Below, one piece after another: positions 14,786 to 15,329 of a DNA stretch of 15,329 nucleotides. Both the position numbers and the translations under genes were made by a program. Position 1 is the first letter of the stretch; each line of letters starts with the position of its first letter. The stretch covers positions 1-15,329 of the forward strand of contig CAKUNS010000034.1 in NCBI GenBank assembly GCA_934668515.1, read 5' to 3'. The stretch is from an uncultured Eggerthellaceae bacterium (GTDB lineage Bacteria; Actinomycetota; Coriobacteriia; Coriobacteriales; Eggerthellaceae). The notes beneath the pieces were generated by a model that worked only from the letters and a program-made list of their open reading frames with translations, was not told where the DNA came from and made no database searches.

Positions 14786-14817
14786 AAAAGGCCGATCCAA
14801 AATGCCCGATCGACCTT
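14786..14817 (-). terminator. Intrinsic terminator after the SLC13-type transporter gene
   Basis: On the minus strand AAGGTCGATC pairs over 10 bp (one G-U) with GATCGGCCTT around a 10-base loop, and T residues follow. It lies about 24 bases after the transporter stop, so the regulator downstream needs its own promoter. Confidence 0.85.
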
Positions 14818-14840
14818 GTTGTTTCCCTATTTCGACACAA

Positions 14841-15329
14841 CTACGGGAAGATCACCCGAACAATCGGAACGCTTAAGCAAAGTGCAGCGAAGCACACCGC
14901 CAAAAACGAACCCGCATACAGATAAATTTCCTTTTTCTTTATCCACTCCCCGTTGCCGAACATAACGGCTGCCATCGGGCATGCAGAAGGAAGAAGAAAG
15001 GACAACCCGCAGGCGAAAACGATAACGCACATCAACTCAACAGGCCCTATGCCGACTGCCGAGGCGATCGGATAGAACGCCGGATACAAAATCGCAGGCA
15101 CCGTGACGTTGTTGATGAAATTGGTGAGAATCACTGCGATCAAGGCAGCAAGGATCAAAAATACAATGCCTGATTGACCTTGCACCAAAGGAGACAAGGA
15201 CCGCGAAAGAAACGCGCTGATACCCGCATCATCCGAAGAAAACGTTCCTAGGGCAAGGGGCAAAACCGCTGCGCCCAAAAACAGAACATCGAAGGAGACG
15301 CCTTCGCGGATAACGGACTTCGGTTCCAT
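14841..15329 (-). CDS. SLC13/DASS-family anion transporter, C-terminal part (5' end outside window)
   Basis: The visible 162 residues match the C-terminal third of a divalent-anion:sodium symporter (SLC13/DASS), a family of roughly 450-500 residues that imports sulfate or di/tricarboxylates. The evidence is TNFINNVTVPAIL (69-81), which corresponds to the second Ser/Asn-Thr anion-binding motif, then LLPSACPMAAVMFGNG (112-127) and WIKKKEIY (129-136) before the last helix. Membrane segments are at about 13-31, 54-73, 79-95, 99-117 and 134-161. The first in-window Met sits exactly at the edge and is almost surely internal. Substrate cannot be deduced. A terminator and then a Crp/Fnr-type regulator follow on the same strand. 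Confidence 0.82.
   Translation of the reverse strand: MEPKSVIREGVSFDVLFLGAAVLPLALGTFSSDDAGISAFLSRSLSPLVQGQSGIVFLILAALIAVILTNFINNVTVPAILYPAFYPIASAVGIGPVELMCVIVFACGLSFLLPSACPMAAVMFGNGEWIKKKEIYLYAGSFLAVCFAALCLSVPIVRVIFP

Overview
The window is moderately high-GC bacterial chromosome. A Rho factor with a very long basic N-terminal extension, a histidine operon whose HisB is IGP dehydratase only, and the general protein style suggest an anaerobic, gut-type actinobacterium. Coriobacteriia/Eggerthellaceae is my best guess. It is an inference from gene content and codon style, not a database match.

Region 1 (1-4073, minus strand) holds tal (transaldolase), rho and sppA, transcribed toward position 1. 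The tal stop and rho start overlap by 4 bases, and sppA follows rho after 22 bases. A candidate promoter and a perfect 15-bp palindrome lie upstream of tal. sppA runs off the window.

Region 2 (4467-12103, minus strand) is a histidine biosynthesis operon in the order hisZG, hisD, hisC, hisB, hisH, hisA, hisF, hisI. The first gene is one ORF fusing the regulatory subunit HisZ to the short catalytic subunit HisG. Junctions are tight or overlapping, except for a 238-bp gap between hisH and hisA that carries a 106-bp inverted-repeat element. A perfect TATAAT -10 box precedes hisZG and a strong intrinsic terminator follows hisI. hisE and a histidinol-phosphate phosphatase gene are not present, so the operon is not complete by itself.

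Region 3 (12104-13970, plus strand, divergent from his) holds a small radical-SAM protein with an unusual CX4CX2C cluster motif, followed after one base by a YhhQ-family queuosine-precursor transporter and a strong terminator. The pair looks like a queuosine/queuine salvage unit in which YhhQ imports the base and the radical-SAM protein, possibly QueL-like, remodels it. The leader has a terminator-like hairpin directly before the likely start codon.

Region 4 (13977-15329, minus strand) holds a Crp/Fnr-type regulator and the C-terminal part of an SLC13/DASS anion transporter. They are separated by an intrinsic terminator, and the regulator has its own extended -10 promoter. I see no tRNA, rRNA, CRISPR array, insertion sequence or prophage gene.
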